A stretch of DNA of 43,639 bases from a virus. Within the stretch, counting starts at the first letter, position 1; each line of letters starts with the position of its first letter. Location of the stretch: IMG/VR virus record IMGVR_UViG_3300031951_015779, positions 1-43,639 of that record; one strand, written 5' to 3'. Below are positions 29,066 to 36,937 of the stretch, piece by piece. The translations under genes were made by a program, and so were the position numbers. The notes below the pieces were generated by a model. The model was not told where the DNA came from and ran no database searches. It saw nothing but the letters and a program-made list of their open reading frames with translations.

Positions 29066-29261
29066 TTTTTGTTCTGTTATTAACTTCTTCTAATATTTTA
29101 TTATACGCGTCTTCAGTACTATCTAAATGGTAAGTTAGTTTTAATATAATGTCCTTAGTTTTATCAAAATCTTCTTTTAAGAAATCCAACACATTCATCA
29201 AATCTTTGTTACTACTATTTTTGTAGTTTTTAATAATATCTAAAACTTCTTCATTTTTCAT
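29058..29261 (-). CDS. Small coiled-coil protein in the baseplate operon
   Basis: 67 residues from the ATG at 29261. The frame is open to 29357, but that part overlaps the neighbouring gene, and the internal ATG lies 1 base after the neighbour's stop codon. The sequence MKNEEVLDIIKNYKNSSNKD to TYHLDSTEDAYNKILEEV is acidic and wholly helical with heptad spacing, probably a coiled coil. The 3' end overlaps the hub gene by 8 bases, indicating coupled translation. Function unknown; a chaperone or small baseplate subunit would fit. Confidence 0.65.
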   Translation of the reverse strand: MKNEEVLDIIKNYKNSSNKDLMNVLDFLKEDFDKTKDIILKLTYHLDSTEDAYNKILEEVNNRTKNV

Positions 29262-29262
29262 A

Positions 29263-29553
29263 TTAATACGATTTTCCGTAGGCTTTAGTTGGTGCAGTAA
29301 AACCGGCAGGTGTAACAACAAGTGGTCGTACAAAAATTTCAGTTTTTCCATTTTCAAACCATTCTTCGTTTAATCCTTCAATAAGATTAAAAAATGCTAA
29401 ATTCATTAAGTTTGCAGATCCATCTGCGTTATCGTCTGTTGGTAGACCTGCTTCTTGTAGTTTTTCAATAACTTTTGCGAAGGCTCTTGTGTTAGAAACA
29501 CCACTTAAAAGTTTAGAACCTCCAAGTGCAAATGCTGGTAATCCTGTTGGCAT
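29263..29553 (-). CDS. Conserved-looking tail-operon protein, function unknown
   Basis: 96 residues. The start, MPTGLPAFALGGSKLLSGVS, is flexible and Gly/Ala-rich. A helix AFAKVIEKLQEAGLP follows, then NLMNLAFFNLIEGLNEEWFE and a C-terminal beta hairpin EIFVRPLVVTPAGF. No known motif, signal peptide or membrane helix. It has tight spacing (2 bases) to its upstream gene. Because it is in the middle of a hub/baseplate operon, it is probably a virion or assembly protein. I do not recognise a T4 counterpart. Confidence 0.6.
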   Translation of the reverse strand: MPTGLPAFALGGSKLLSGVSNTRAFAKVIEKLQEAGLPTDDNADGSANLMNLAFFNLIEGLNEEWFENGKTEIFVRPLVVTPAGFTAPTKAYGKSY

Positions 29554-29555
29554 AA

Positions 29556-31343
29556 CTAAATAATTAAATTTAATAACTTCAATATATCATCAATTACTGG
29601 CTTACATTCCCTATAATCTAAAAATCCTTGTCCGGTGATTAATAGAGCTTCAATAATTGTTACATACATTTTAGTTTGTTTATCTAAAAGTTCGTCTTTT
29701 ATGTCTTGTAAAACAGATCTTACTAACTGTTTTATATTTTTTTTTATTTGTGTTGCGAGTTCTTCAATAAAAATTGCAATAATATTTCTTGTAAATCTAG
29801 TAACAAACTTTTTAAACTTAATTAAAAAATCGGACAAATCTTCAAAATCTAAAGTATTAGTAATTAAAGATTTTATCATAACTAAAAAACCCAACAAAAC
29901 TTTTGGTGAAAGTATCGCTCTAAATAAAGCAATAGGTAAATTTTTTATTATGTCTAAATTTAAAGATAAATTTAATTCTAAACCAAAACCCGCAGATTGC
30001 CAATTTTGATCTGAAGTTAAATCCTCAATTCCTGCAAAAAATAAATTTATTTGTGAAACCGCATTATTTTCATTTATAACGTTATTAACAACTGTGGCGG
30101 TTGCTTGAGAATTGACAGGTAAATTTACAGTATCACAACCCTCAAATGTTACAAGTCCATTGATTTTTCTATTAACCGTTTGTTCAATATTAACTTCTTC
30201 TAAATTTGAAACATCAAAAAAACTATTATCCAATAAATCTAAATCACTTAATTTTCCTGTCCCACTAACATCTATTTTTTGAGTAGGGTCCGTACATACC
30301 CCCATTAATCTTTTAACTACTTTTTGAAATTTAGTTAAAGCTTTAATCTCTTCTTCTGAGCTTTTGATTCCAATACTTAAACCCCCAAAAATTTGAGATA
30401 GTGAAATGTTCATAACTGAGGGTAAATTAAATACATCTATACTTTCAAAATAATCATTTAAAAAATCACTAACTTTAGTTTTATTGTTTAACTGACTCTT
30501 TAACGTTACTTTGAAGAAGTCACCAAACTGTTGAGTATTATTTTGATCAATGTAATTATCAACATATTGAATATCAAAAAGTTCTTGTCCGGACGCACCT
30601 ATAAATGATTGCCCATATTGTTGTGAAAAAGACTGGTAAGATGAAAGTCTATTAAAAAGTTCTCTATTCATTGAATAGGGTGTCGTTCCGTTTGGTGTAA
30701 TTTCTTTTTCGTAATTTAATTTACCATATTCATCATCTGGTGAATTTTTTAAAATATTAAAAAGATCAATATTTTTTACTTTTATGTATATAGGTGTGTT
30801 TACCATATTATCATAAGATTGTTCTTCTGAACATCCGATAGTGGATATGATATCTTCTATTAAAAGGTTTTTAATTTTTGCCTTTGTATTTTGTATTGAT
30901 AAAAATAAAATGTTGGCTAAACCTCTGTATGTGTCTGTTGTTTTAAAATAACTATAGTTACTTTGAATTTTTTTACTTAATGTATCTCCTGATGTTGGAT
31001 CTAGTTTTTTAATGAAATTTTTTCTAGATTCTTTTCTTCTATTTTTAAAGTCATCTTTCTTCTTGTTAAATTCTTTTTTTGTGTCTTTGTATGCGTCTTG
31101 TACATCTTCTTTAGTCTGAGCAAATATCTCTATTAAGTCTTCAAATAAATCGGCCCTCTGTTTTTTTACCTCTTTTTCAAATTGTTTTAATTGTTTAATT
31201 GCCTCTTCTTTTTTTGTATCTGCTTGTTGTAAAAATTTTTTCTTTTTATTTTTGCGTTGCTGATCCTTATCTTTTTTAACTGTTTTGATAGCATTAATCT
31301 TTGATTTGATTTTTTTCAAACTTTCACTGTTGTCTATCGCCAT
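29556..31343 (-). CDS. Large helical baseplate-region protein
   Basis: 595 residues. The first 120 residues are an extremely lysine-rich predicted coiled coil (SKINAIKTVKKDKDQQRKNK onward), followed by a mixed domain with IYIKVKNIDLFNILKNSPDD. The C-terminal 180 residues hold long hydrophobic helices (LPIALFRAILSPKVLLGFLV and FIEELATQIKKNIKQLVRSV), ending in a short Leu/Ile tail. The hydrophobic helices may be membrane-active or buried in a large assembly. It is coupled to neighbours by spacings of 2-3 bases. Candidates are a tape-measure-like or baseplate wedge protein, but there are no diagnostic repeats and the length is short for a myovirus tape measure. Unassigned. Confidence 0.6.
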   Translation of the reverse strand: MAIDNSESLKKIKSKINAIKTVKKDKDQQRKNKKKKFLQQADTKKEEAIKQLKQFEKEVKKQRADLFEDLIEIFAQTKEDVQDAYKDTKKEFNKKKDDFKNRRKESRKNFIKKLDPTSGDTLSKKIQSNYSYFKTTDTYRGLANILFLSIQNTKAKIKNLLIEDIISTIGCSEEQSYDNMVNTPIYIKVKNIDLFNILKNSPDDEYGKLNYEKEITPNGTTPYSMNRELFNRLSSYQSFSQQYGQSFIGASGQELFDIQYVDNYIDQNNTQQFGDFFKVTLKSQLNNKTKVSDFLNDYFESIDVFNLPSVMNISLSQIFGGLSIGIKSSEEEIKALTKFQKVVKRLMGVCTDPTQKIDVSGTGKLSDLDLLDNSFFDVSNLEEVNIEQTVNRKINGLVTFEGCDTVNLPVNSQATATVVNNVINENNAVSQINLFFAGIEDLTSDQNWQSAGFGLELNLSLNLDIIKNLPIALFRAILSPKVLLGFLVMIKSLITNTLDFEDLSDFLIKFKKFVTRFTRNIIAIFIEELATQIKKNIKQLVRSVLQDIKDELLDKQTKMYVTIIEALLITGQGFLDYRECKPVIDDILKLLNLII

Positions 31344-31346
31344 AAG

Positions 31347-31715
31347 TTATAATTTGTAATTTTGATTATTACTATTGTCCACGTCTTTTTTTATTAATGA
31401 CTGTAATAAATCGTCATCTACATCAGATAAACTAAAATCACTTTCTTTAGAATTATTACTTTTTTCCCAAATTGTTGACTGTAATTTAGAAAGAGAAAGT
31501 TTTTTTTCTATAGTGTCATTAATAATTTTTTGTTGTTCTTTTATAATGGGACCAATTAATGTCATGTCTTCAGCGTCTTTTAACATAGACAACATCTTAT
31601 TTTGGATTCTGATTGCGGTTGCTCTTTGTTCTACAAGTTCGTTGTAAATTTCTTGCATCAAACCTAAAACTGAATCTTTGTTAAGTGATATTTCTTTTTT
31701 TCTGTTCCTATTCAT
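31347..31715 (-). CDS. Small helical protein, first gene of the baseplate operon
   Basis: 122 residues. The helix-rich N-terminal part EIYNELVEQRATAIRIQNKM, LSMLKDAEDMTLIGPIIKEQ and a following helix form a likely coiled coil. The C-terminus (SLSDVDDDLLQSLIKKDVDN) is acidic. No known domain. It opens the minus-strand structural operon and has an exact late-promoter word 5 bases before its ATG. Small coiled-coil proteins of this size at this place could be baseplate assembly factors, but the function is unknown. Confidence 0.6.
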   Translation of the reverse strand: MNRNRKKEISLNKDSVLGLMQEIYNELVEQRATAIRIQNKMLSMLKDAEDMTLIGPIIKEQQKIINDTIEKKLSLSKLQSTIWEKSNNSKESDFSLSDVDDDLLQSLIKKDVDNSNNQNYKL

Positions 31716-31720
31716 AATAT

Positions 31721-31728
31721 ATAAATAT
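31721..31728 (-). promoter_or_regulatory. Putative late-promoter word ATATTTAT (minus strand)
   Basis: Exact word on the minus strand, 5 bases before the first structural gene of this strand and directly downstream of the sigma-factor gene. The site marks the border between the sigma/sugar genes and the late structural genes. Confidence 0.6.
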
Positions 31729-31739
31729 TACAACTTAAA

Positions 31740-32483
31740 TTATTCACTAAACATTCTTTTTGTGGTTTCAATGTAAAGATTTTTATATTTTTTTAAATAA
31801 ATTCTAATTTCTTTAGTATTCATGTTTGTCATTTCTCTCAATGACAGTAAAACTATATTCTTATTAAATTTATTATTATCGTTACCAATAAAAATGTTTC
31901 CATAGTTTTCAAAAAGTTCTATTAGCGCATATCCTAATTTTGATTCGTTATCATTGAGATTACTTTCTAAAACATATTTTTTTAGATCTTGCTTAAATAC
32001 CTCAATTATTTTTTGAGCGTCAATACTTTCAAATTCCATATAGTAAACCATGTCAGGCCTATTTTCTAATGTAGATGATATATCTTCGTATGAAATTTTT
32101 CTATTAAAATCTTTTTGTTCCTTTTGTATTTGGCCCATTAAATAATTTTTACAAATTGTTCCAAAATAAGAATATGCTTTTTTATTTTTATCGGGTTTAA
32201 ATTTATCAACTTTAGTCATCAGAAAAGAATGTGTATCATTATGAACGTCTTCATAATTCATATCTTTTCTATATAGTTTATATCTCCTTATGATAGATTC
32301 AATCATCTTATCTAAGGGTTCTTTTAGGAAATTGTTATATATATCCTCTTTTTCTTCTTTAGAATTGGAGGTGATAAATAATTTCACCGCCTCTTCTTCA
32401 CGAGTATCAAAATAATTGTTAGTCTTTATTTTTTTACTCGTCTTATTCTTTAATTCGTTTTTTTCTTCATTTGATAAATCCAT
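31740..32483 (-). CDS. Late sigma factor, T4 gp55-like
   Basis: 247 residues (T4 gp55 is 185). The middle part has sigma-70 region 2 character: YEDVHNDTHSFLMTKVDKFK followed by KAYSYFGTICKNYLMGQIQK, with the aromatic/basic face used for -10 recognition and core binding. The C-terminal MTNMNTKEIRIYLKKYKNLY looks like a small helix-turn-helix in region-4 position, but shorter than a full region 4. T4 gp55 is a minimal sigma that lets host RNA polymerase read late promoters. The repeated ATATTTAT words before structural genes are the obvious candidate target. No such word precedes this gene, as expected for an earlier expression class. It overlaps its upstream neighbour by 1 base. Confidence 0.8.
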   Translation of the reverse strand: MDLSNEEKNELKNKTSKKIKTNNYFDTREEEAVKLFITSNSKEEKEDIYNNFLKEPLDKMIESIIRRYKLYRKDMNYEDVHNDTHSFLMTKVDKFKPDKNKKAYSYFGTICKNYLMGQIQKEQKDFNRKISYEDISSTLENRPDMVYYMEFESIDAQKIIEVFKQDLKKYVLESNLNDNESKLGYALIELFENYGNIFIGNDNNKFNKNIVLLSLREMTNMNTKEIRIYLKKYKNLYIETTKRMFSE

Positions 32484-33295
32484 TAAACAATTTGAGGCTC
32501 ATATTTTATTTCTCGGTCTGCGGTGAAAAAGTGTTCTTTTTTTGCTGCTTCTAACCAAAAAGTCACCTCATTGTCTGAAATTTTTTCTTCACCAAATTTA
32601 TAATTCCAAAATATAGAACCTTGTCTCAAATTAGTATGTTTGTAACCAATTCTAGGTATTGTCATTATTTTAACTGAATTATACGTCAACCTTAAAAAAT
32701 ATTCATAAACAAAGGTAAGTTTAAATGAAGGTTTAAATCCACCATTATTTTCAAATACTGATTTTTTAATTACCATACCACTTGATTGAAAATTTTGATA
32801 CCCTAAAAGTACGTCATTAGATAATATCCCAATCTCACTGTTTAAACTAACAGCAAAAGATGCTTCGTTTGTAAATCCGGCAAATACTCCTTTATCGTCT
32901 GTGTCCACAACCAATGGTAAAAATGCATCCATATCCTCATATGCCTTAGAATACTCATCAACATTTTTAAACCATATAGAAGAATATTCGTCATCAAATT
33001 CTAAAATAGAAACCCATTTACTTTTTGCGTTTTTAACACCCAAATTAACCTGTGTTGCAAAATCTTTAGATCCCGTATTTTCAACCATATTAACAGTTAA
33101 CCCACTAAAATCAAAAGAATTTAATTTTAATTTCAAAGGTTCCTCACTTGTGTGTACAATTACCAATTCATTAATTTGAGTTGACTGATTGTTTATTGAT
33201 TTAATCGCTCTACCCAAAAGTTCATCAAAATCTACGTGCTTCGCTGAGTCCAATGGTAATACCACCGAAACATCAAAAATGTTTTTTTCTTCCAT
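32483..33295 (-). CDS. Family 2 glycosyltransferase
   Basis: 270 residues. GT-A layout: VSVVLPLDSAKHVDFDELLG at the N-terminus, AIKSINNQSTQINELVIVHT, and the nucleotide-sugar/metal site ILEFDDEYSS (about residue 100). The acceptor half contains FEYFLRL-like YEYFLRLTYNSVKIMTIPRI. These enzymes transfer a sugar from a nucleotide donor to a glycan or protein. The following short C-terminal region is not membrane-associated. It lies directly upstream of the sigma gene and downstream of a GT4 enzyme, as part of a surface-sugar cluster. The substrate cannot be told. Confidence 0.82.
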   Translation of the reverse strand: MEEKNIFDVSVVLPLDSAKHVDFDELLGRAIKSINNQSTQINELVIVHTSEEPLKLKLNSFDFSGLTVNMVENTGSKDFATQVNLGVKNAKSKWVSILEFDDEYSSIWFKNVDEYSKAYEDMDAFLPLVVDTDDKGVFAGFTNEASFAVSLNSEIGILSNDVLLGYQNFQSSGMVIKKSVFENNGGFKPSFKLTFVYEYFLRLTYNSVKIMTIPRIGYKHTNLRQGSIFWNYKFGEEKISDNEVTFWLEAAKKEHFFTADREIKYEPQIV

Positions 33296-33300
33296 AATTA

Positions 33301-34368
33301 TTAATTTTGTGTTGTTGTTTCTTTTATTTTTTCTAATTGTTCCTCTAAAGACAATTTTCTTTTTTCAATATAACCATCAAATGTTGATAAAACATCAGAC
33401 TCATAAGTACTATTAACTGAATAAATGTCAGATGTTGTTTTCATGTTATCGTATAACGATTCAGAAATGTTATCCTCTAACCAATTTTGTGTGAAGTTTG
33501 CAATAATATCTACAATTTCATTGAACTCATAAGTCCAAACGCCATTGTTTTCGTCCATCCATTCAGGTTTTAATGAAGGTACTTTTCCAATAACCGGAGT
33601 ACCACACGCCATAGATTCTAAAGGAAATGTACCAAATCCTGACTCCAAATCAACCCAAACAGAAACATAAGATTCTTTTAAAAATTTTGCAAAATCTTCT
33701 AATTTTATCCCTCTCATATCTCTGAAAGTGATCCACCTATATTGTGGGTATTTAAGATAAAATGTTTTAATAATTTTTGCAGTTTCTCTTGGTTCTCTTG
33801 TGTGTATTGATATGATTGGTTTTGATGGTTTTTCTTTTTTTGAAAAAGAATCATCTATTTTAGGTGTTATAATATCAAAACTACAACCTCTCATTATATT
33901 TGACAAATATTTTTTTTGGTTTTCTGACGTTGTTATAACTTTTAAAAATCCATATTGGGCCCAAGAAACTCCAGGTGCTAATGTTTCTAACATGTGATCA
34001 TATGCCTGACAAAGGACAATTTTTCCACAAGGAAAATTTTTAAGTTGTTCCATTACGTGTCCATAAATTTCAGGGATAACAATAAAGTCTTCAGGTGAAA
34101 TTGCAAGATTTTGACCCTCAATAGACTGATGCGGGATTTCTTGATATCTTTCGTCTAACCATTCACCAACACCTTTATAATCATTTGACTCATGTATTAT
34201 AATACTATTATAACCATTATTTTTTAAAATAAGAGCAGTATCATAAATGTATTTTACAGACGCCTTAGGATTACCTTTAGTGTCCTGTACTAAAAAATAA
34301 ATTCTTACATTTTTATTTTTTAAATTTTCAACAGACCTTTCAATTTTTTCAATTTTTTCTAATTCCAT
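33301..34368 (-). CDS. Family 4-type glycosyltransferase (GT-B)
   Basis: 355 residues. The C-terminal half has the GT4 donor site pattern ESGFGTFPLESMACGTPVIG, the E-x7-E motif that binds the nucleotide sugar, preceded by SVWVDL. The N-terminal Rossmann half includes NVRIYFLVQDTKGNPKASVK and AYDHMLETLAPGVSWAQYGF. The likely reaction is a retaining sugar transfer, with donor unknown. It is followed in the same direction by the GT2 gene after 5 bases. A short coiled tail (RKLSLEEQLEKIKETTTQ) is unusual. Confidence 0.82.
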   Translation of the reverse strand: MELEKIEKIERSVENLKNKNVRIYFLVQDTKGNPKASVKYIYDTALILKNNGYNSIIIHESNDYKGVGEWLDERYQEIPHQSIEGQNLAISPEDFIVIPEIYGHVMEQLKNFPCGKIVLCQAYDHMLETLAPGVSWAQYGFLKVITTSENQKKYLSNIMRGCSFDIITPKIDDSFSKKEKPSKPIISIHTREPRETAKIIKTFYLKYPQYRWITFRDMRGIKLEDFAKFLKESYVSVWVDLESGFGTFPLESMACGTPVIGKVPSLKPEWMDENNGVWTYEFNEIVDIIANFTQNWLEDNISESLYDNMKTTSDIYSVNSTYESDVLSTFDGYIEKRKLSLEEQLEKIKETTTQN

Positions 34369-34371
34369 TTC

Positions 34372-34662
34372 TTAAAGTTTTTTTAGTATTTTGTTTATTA
34401 ATAGTGTATTGAAAGAAATTTTAAATGGGATTGTTAAATTTTTTGCCCCATGTATTCCTAAATCTTCATCTAATTCTTCACGTTCTGTAAGTATAACCTC
34501 AATTAAACTTTTAAATGTCTCAAATCTTGTGACACTGATTTGTTGTTCAGGATTCTCTGTTGACGCAGATGTTGACAAAGGTAAAATTGAACTTTCATAA
34601 CTTACTTGTTTTTCTAATTCATTTATGTCTAAATAATAGTTTTCCCCTAAAAATTCTAACAT
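34372..34662 (-). CDS. Small protein of unknown function
   Basis: 96 residues. The sequence LEFLGENYYLDINELEKQVS, then a Ser/Thr/Pro linker, then TRFETFKSLIEVILTEREEL and DLGIHGAKNLTIPFKISFNT, contains no motif I recognise. It overlaps the end of its upstream gene by 7 bases and is 3 bases from the GT4 gene, so it belongs to the operon. Its composition is ordinary and there is no signal peptide or membrane helix. Confidence 0.55.
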   Translation of the reverse strand: MLEFLGENYYLDINELEKQVSYESSILPLSTSASTENPEQQISVTRFETFKSLIEVILTEREELDEDLGIHGAKNLTIPFKISFNTLLINKILKKL

Positions 34663-35306
34663 GTTAATATTTGTTTTAAAGTTTCGTCAAATTCTTTCAA
34701 TGAGGTTATTTCATATTCGCAACTGACATTTTTATTATAGTTCGTATTATATTTAACTACGATTTTATCTTTTGGTTTTTCTAATATTAGTTGAGGATTA
34801 GACGTAAGTAAAACGTCAACTTCATTCCACATTGAATTTATTGTTACATTTGAGTAAAATTTTACTTTTTCAAGTTGACAACCGAACTTAGAAAGAAAAA
34901 ATAAAGAAGCGGGTTTTGATTTACCCATCTCATCGGAAACAATTAACAATTCATTTTCTTCTCTATATTTTAAATAAATTTCATTTAAGTCATTAAAGGT
35001 AAATGTTTCTGTAGAACCAGCATGACCAAAAATTTGCATAGCAAAATCTTCATACATAAATTCGTACAATTCGTTTTCATCATTAAATTTAAAATGTTCT
35101 ATTAAATTAAGAGTAGTGACCTCACTTAAAATTTCATATTCAAATTCTTCTGGTGAAACTAACTCTTCGGTGTTTCCAGACATGTCTAACTCAAATGTTT
35201 TACTGTCATCATTTTTTTCTTCAATCATATGTTTTTCATATAATTGAGTAAATTTACCTATAGTGTCTCTAAGCACTCCGTTAATTTCAATCCCTATTCT
35301 CTTCAT
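34656..35306 (-). CDS. HAD-fold protein lacking catalytic aspartates
   Basis: 216 residues. The start MKRIGIEINGVLRDT is HAD motif I (normally DxDGxxxD), but both key acids are changed, to E and N. Motif II Ser remains in LLIVSDEMG, the motif III Lys remains in KSKPASLFFLSKFG, and motif IV reads DVLLTSNPQLI where active enzymes have DD. The fold resembles the phage 5'(3')-nucleotidase-like HAD proteins, with an extended cap (FEYEILSEVTTLNLIEHFKF). Substitution of the nucleophile and the motif IV acids implies no phosphatase activity, so a structural, binding or regulatory role is more likely. The C-terminal 60 residues beyond motif IV are not part of the usual HAD core. Confidence 0.72.
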   Translation of the reverse strand: MKRIGIEINGVLRDTIGKFTQLYEKHMIEEKNDDSKTFELDMSGNTEELVSPEEFEYEILSEVTTLNLIEHFKFNDENELYEFMYEDFAMQIFGHAGSTETFTFNDLNEIYLKYREENELLIVSDEMGKSKPASLFFLSKFGCQLEKVKFYSNVTINSMWNEVDVLLTSNPQLILEKPKDKIVVKYNTNYNKNVSCEYEITSLKEFDETLKQILTC

Positions 35307-36018
35307 ACTTTTTTAATAATTTACTAATAAGTGGGTTTCTAACAACATCCCCATCACCAAATTCAAACACACCAATATCGGAAACATCATTAAACTTTTT
35401 AATTGCGTCATAAAGACCTGATTGTTTTTTGTCTCTATAACGGTCAGTCTGTTCAATATCTCCTGATATAAAGAATTTACTATTGAAACCGATTCTTGTC
35501 AATAGTAATTTCATTTGATTTGGGCTTGAGTTTTGTGCCTCTTCAAATATTAAAATTGTATTATCTATATTCATACCTCTCATATATGCTAATGCAAAAA
35601 CTTCAATTACTTCAGCATCTTTTAATCTTTCACGAGCATCTTTACCTATAATTTTATTTAATAGATAATAAGATGGAAAAATATAAGGGTCTAATTTTTC
35701 TTCTAAGTTACCAGGTAGGGAACCAAGTTTTTCTTCCGCTTCAACCGCCGGTCTAACAATAACTAACTTTTCATAAGAATTAGTTGGGTCCATTAATAAA
35801 TCAACGGCAGCTTTCATTGCGATATAAGATTTACCAACACCTGCCGGGCCAGAACAAATAGTAATTTGATTGTTTCTTAAAAGATTGTAATAATGTTCTT
35901 GACTTTCAGTAAGGAATTTGTTTTTAATTTTTTTCTTTATTACCGAATTAATAAAGTCTTTTTTAGAAAAAGGTTTGGATTCTTGATCTTCGGTTGGCGG
36001 ATGCTTTTTTCTTGTCAT
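35287..36018 (-). CDS. phoH: PhoH-like ATPase
   Basis: 243 residues, P-loop NTPase of the PhoH family. Walker A is ICSGPAGVGKSYIA (about residues 54-67), with the family block VIVRPAVEAEEKLGSLPGNL after it. Walker B is NTILIFEEAQNSSPNQMKLL, and sensor-like segments are FISGDIEQTD and GLYDAIKKF. PhoH is a frequent phage marker gene of uncertain role, associated with RNA metabolism; the link to phosphate is weak outside E. coli. It overlaps the HAD-like gene by 20 bases and lies 1 base from the GDP-fucose synthase gene. The N-terminal 25 residues are basic and variable. Confidence 0.9.
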   Translation of the reverse strand: MTRKKHPPTEDQESKPFSKKDFINSVIKKKIKNKFLTESQEHYYNLLRNNQITICSGPAGVGKSYIAMKAAVDLLMDPTNSYEKLVIVRPAVEAEEKLGSLPGNLEEKLDPYIFPSYYLLNKIIGKDARERLKDAEVIEVFALAYMRGMNIDNTILIFEEAQNSSPNQMKLLLTRIGFNSKFFISGDIEQTDRYRDKKQSGLYDAIKKFNDVSDIGVFEFGDGDVVRNPLISKLLKKYEENRD

Positions 36019-36019
36019 A

Positions 36020-36931
36020 TTATTTTCTTATAATATTATAGTTGTTTTCAAAATACTCAATAGTTTCTTTCATTCCTTCGTAAAGAGGTGTAAATTTAAA
36101 ATCAGGTAAATATTTTTTTATTTTTGAGTTGTCACTAGGTTTTCTATACTGACCATCTGGTTTTGTTTTATCCCAAACAACATTACCTTTATAATTCATT
36201 AATTCTACTATTATATCAACAACATCTTTTATAGATATTTCATCTGAAGTTGAAAGAATAATTGGTTCATCTTCTTCGTAATTTTCTAAAACCCATTCTG
36301 TAAGATTTACAATGTCTTTACTAAATATAAATTCCCTTAATGGTTTTCCTGTACCCCATATTGTAAAATCGGTTTTATTTTCCCTAGCTAAATAACATTT
36401 ATGTATTAATGAAGGTATTACATGACCATTTTTTATATTGTAATTGTCATTAGGTCCGTAAATGTTTGTAGGGATAACCGACTTATAACTTAAACCATAC
36501 TGTTCTTTGTAAGATCTTAATTGTATATCGACCATTCTTTTAGCATATGCGTATGCGTCATTTGTGTAATGGGGGGGACCTAAGTGTATTTTTGATTCTG
36601 TTAATGGGTAGTCAATATTATCGGGAAATACACATGTTGATAAAAATGATACGAGTTTTTTTATCTTGTGTTTTCTGGCCGACTCAATAATGTTGGTGTT
36701 AATCATTACATTATCGTAAAAGTATTCTCCTTTATATTTCATGTTTGCCGCAACACCACCAACTTTTCCTGCACAATGAATTAAACCTTCAAAAAAATTT
36801 TCTTTTAATAATTTGTCAACGTCAATAGGATTTCTAAGATCAGTTTCTTTTGATGATAATCTGTAATATTTTTCATTTTTAAATTCCGAACCAACCAAAC
36901 CATAACCACCTGTTACTAATATTTTATTCAT
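36020..36931 (-). CDS. fcl: GDP-L-fucose synthase
   Basis: 303 residues, a short-chain dehydrogenase/reductase (epimerase subfamily). NADPH binding is at ILVTGGYGLVGSEF. The catalytic residues are S in FLSTCVFP and the Y-x3-K in DAYAYAKRMVDIQ. The substrate region has HVIPSLIHKCYLA and the family block GTGKPLREFIFSKDIV. It turns GDP-4-keto-6-deoxy-D-mannose into GDP-L-fucose by epimerisation and reduction. The neighbouring Gmd makes that substrate, and the GT11 enzyme at 40744 can use the product. The operon thus contains a full GDP-fucose route from GDP-mannose plus a fucosyltransferase. Confidence 0.93.
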   Translation of the reverse strand: MNKILVTGGYGLVGSEFKNEKYYRLSSKETDLRNPIDVDKLLKENFFEGLIHCAGKVGGVAANMKYKGEYFYDNVMINTNIIESARKHKIKKLVSFLSTCVFPDNIDYPLTESKIHLGPPHYTNDAYAYAKRMVDIQLRSYKEQYGLSYKSVIPTNIYGPNDNYNIKNGHVIPSLIHKCYLARENKTDFTIWGTGKPLREFIFSKDIVNLTEWVLENYEEDEPIILSTSDEISIKDVVDIIVELMNYKGNVVWDKTKPDGQYRKPSDNSKIKKYLPDFKFTPLYEGMKETIEYFENNYNIIRK

Positions 36932-36937
36932 ATTTTA

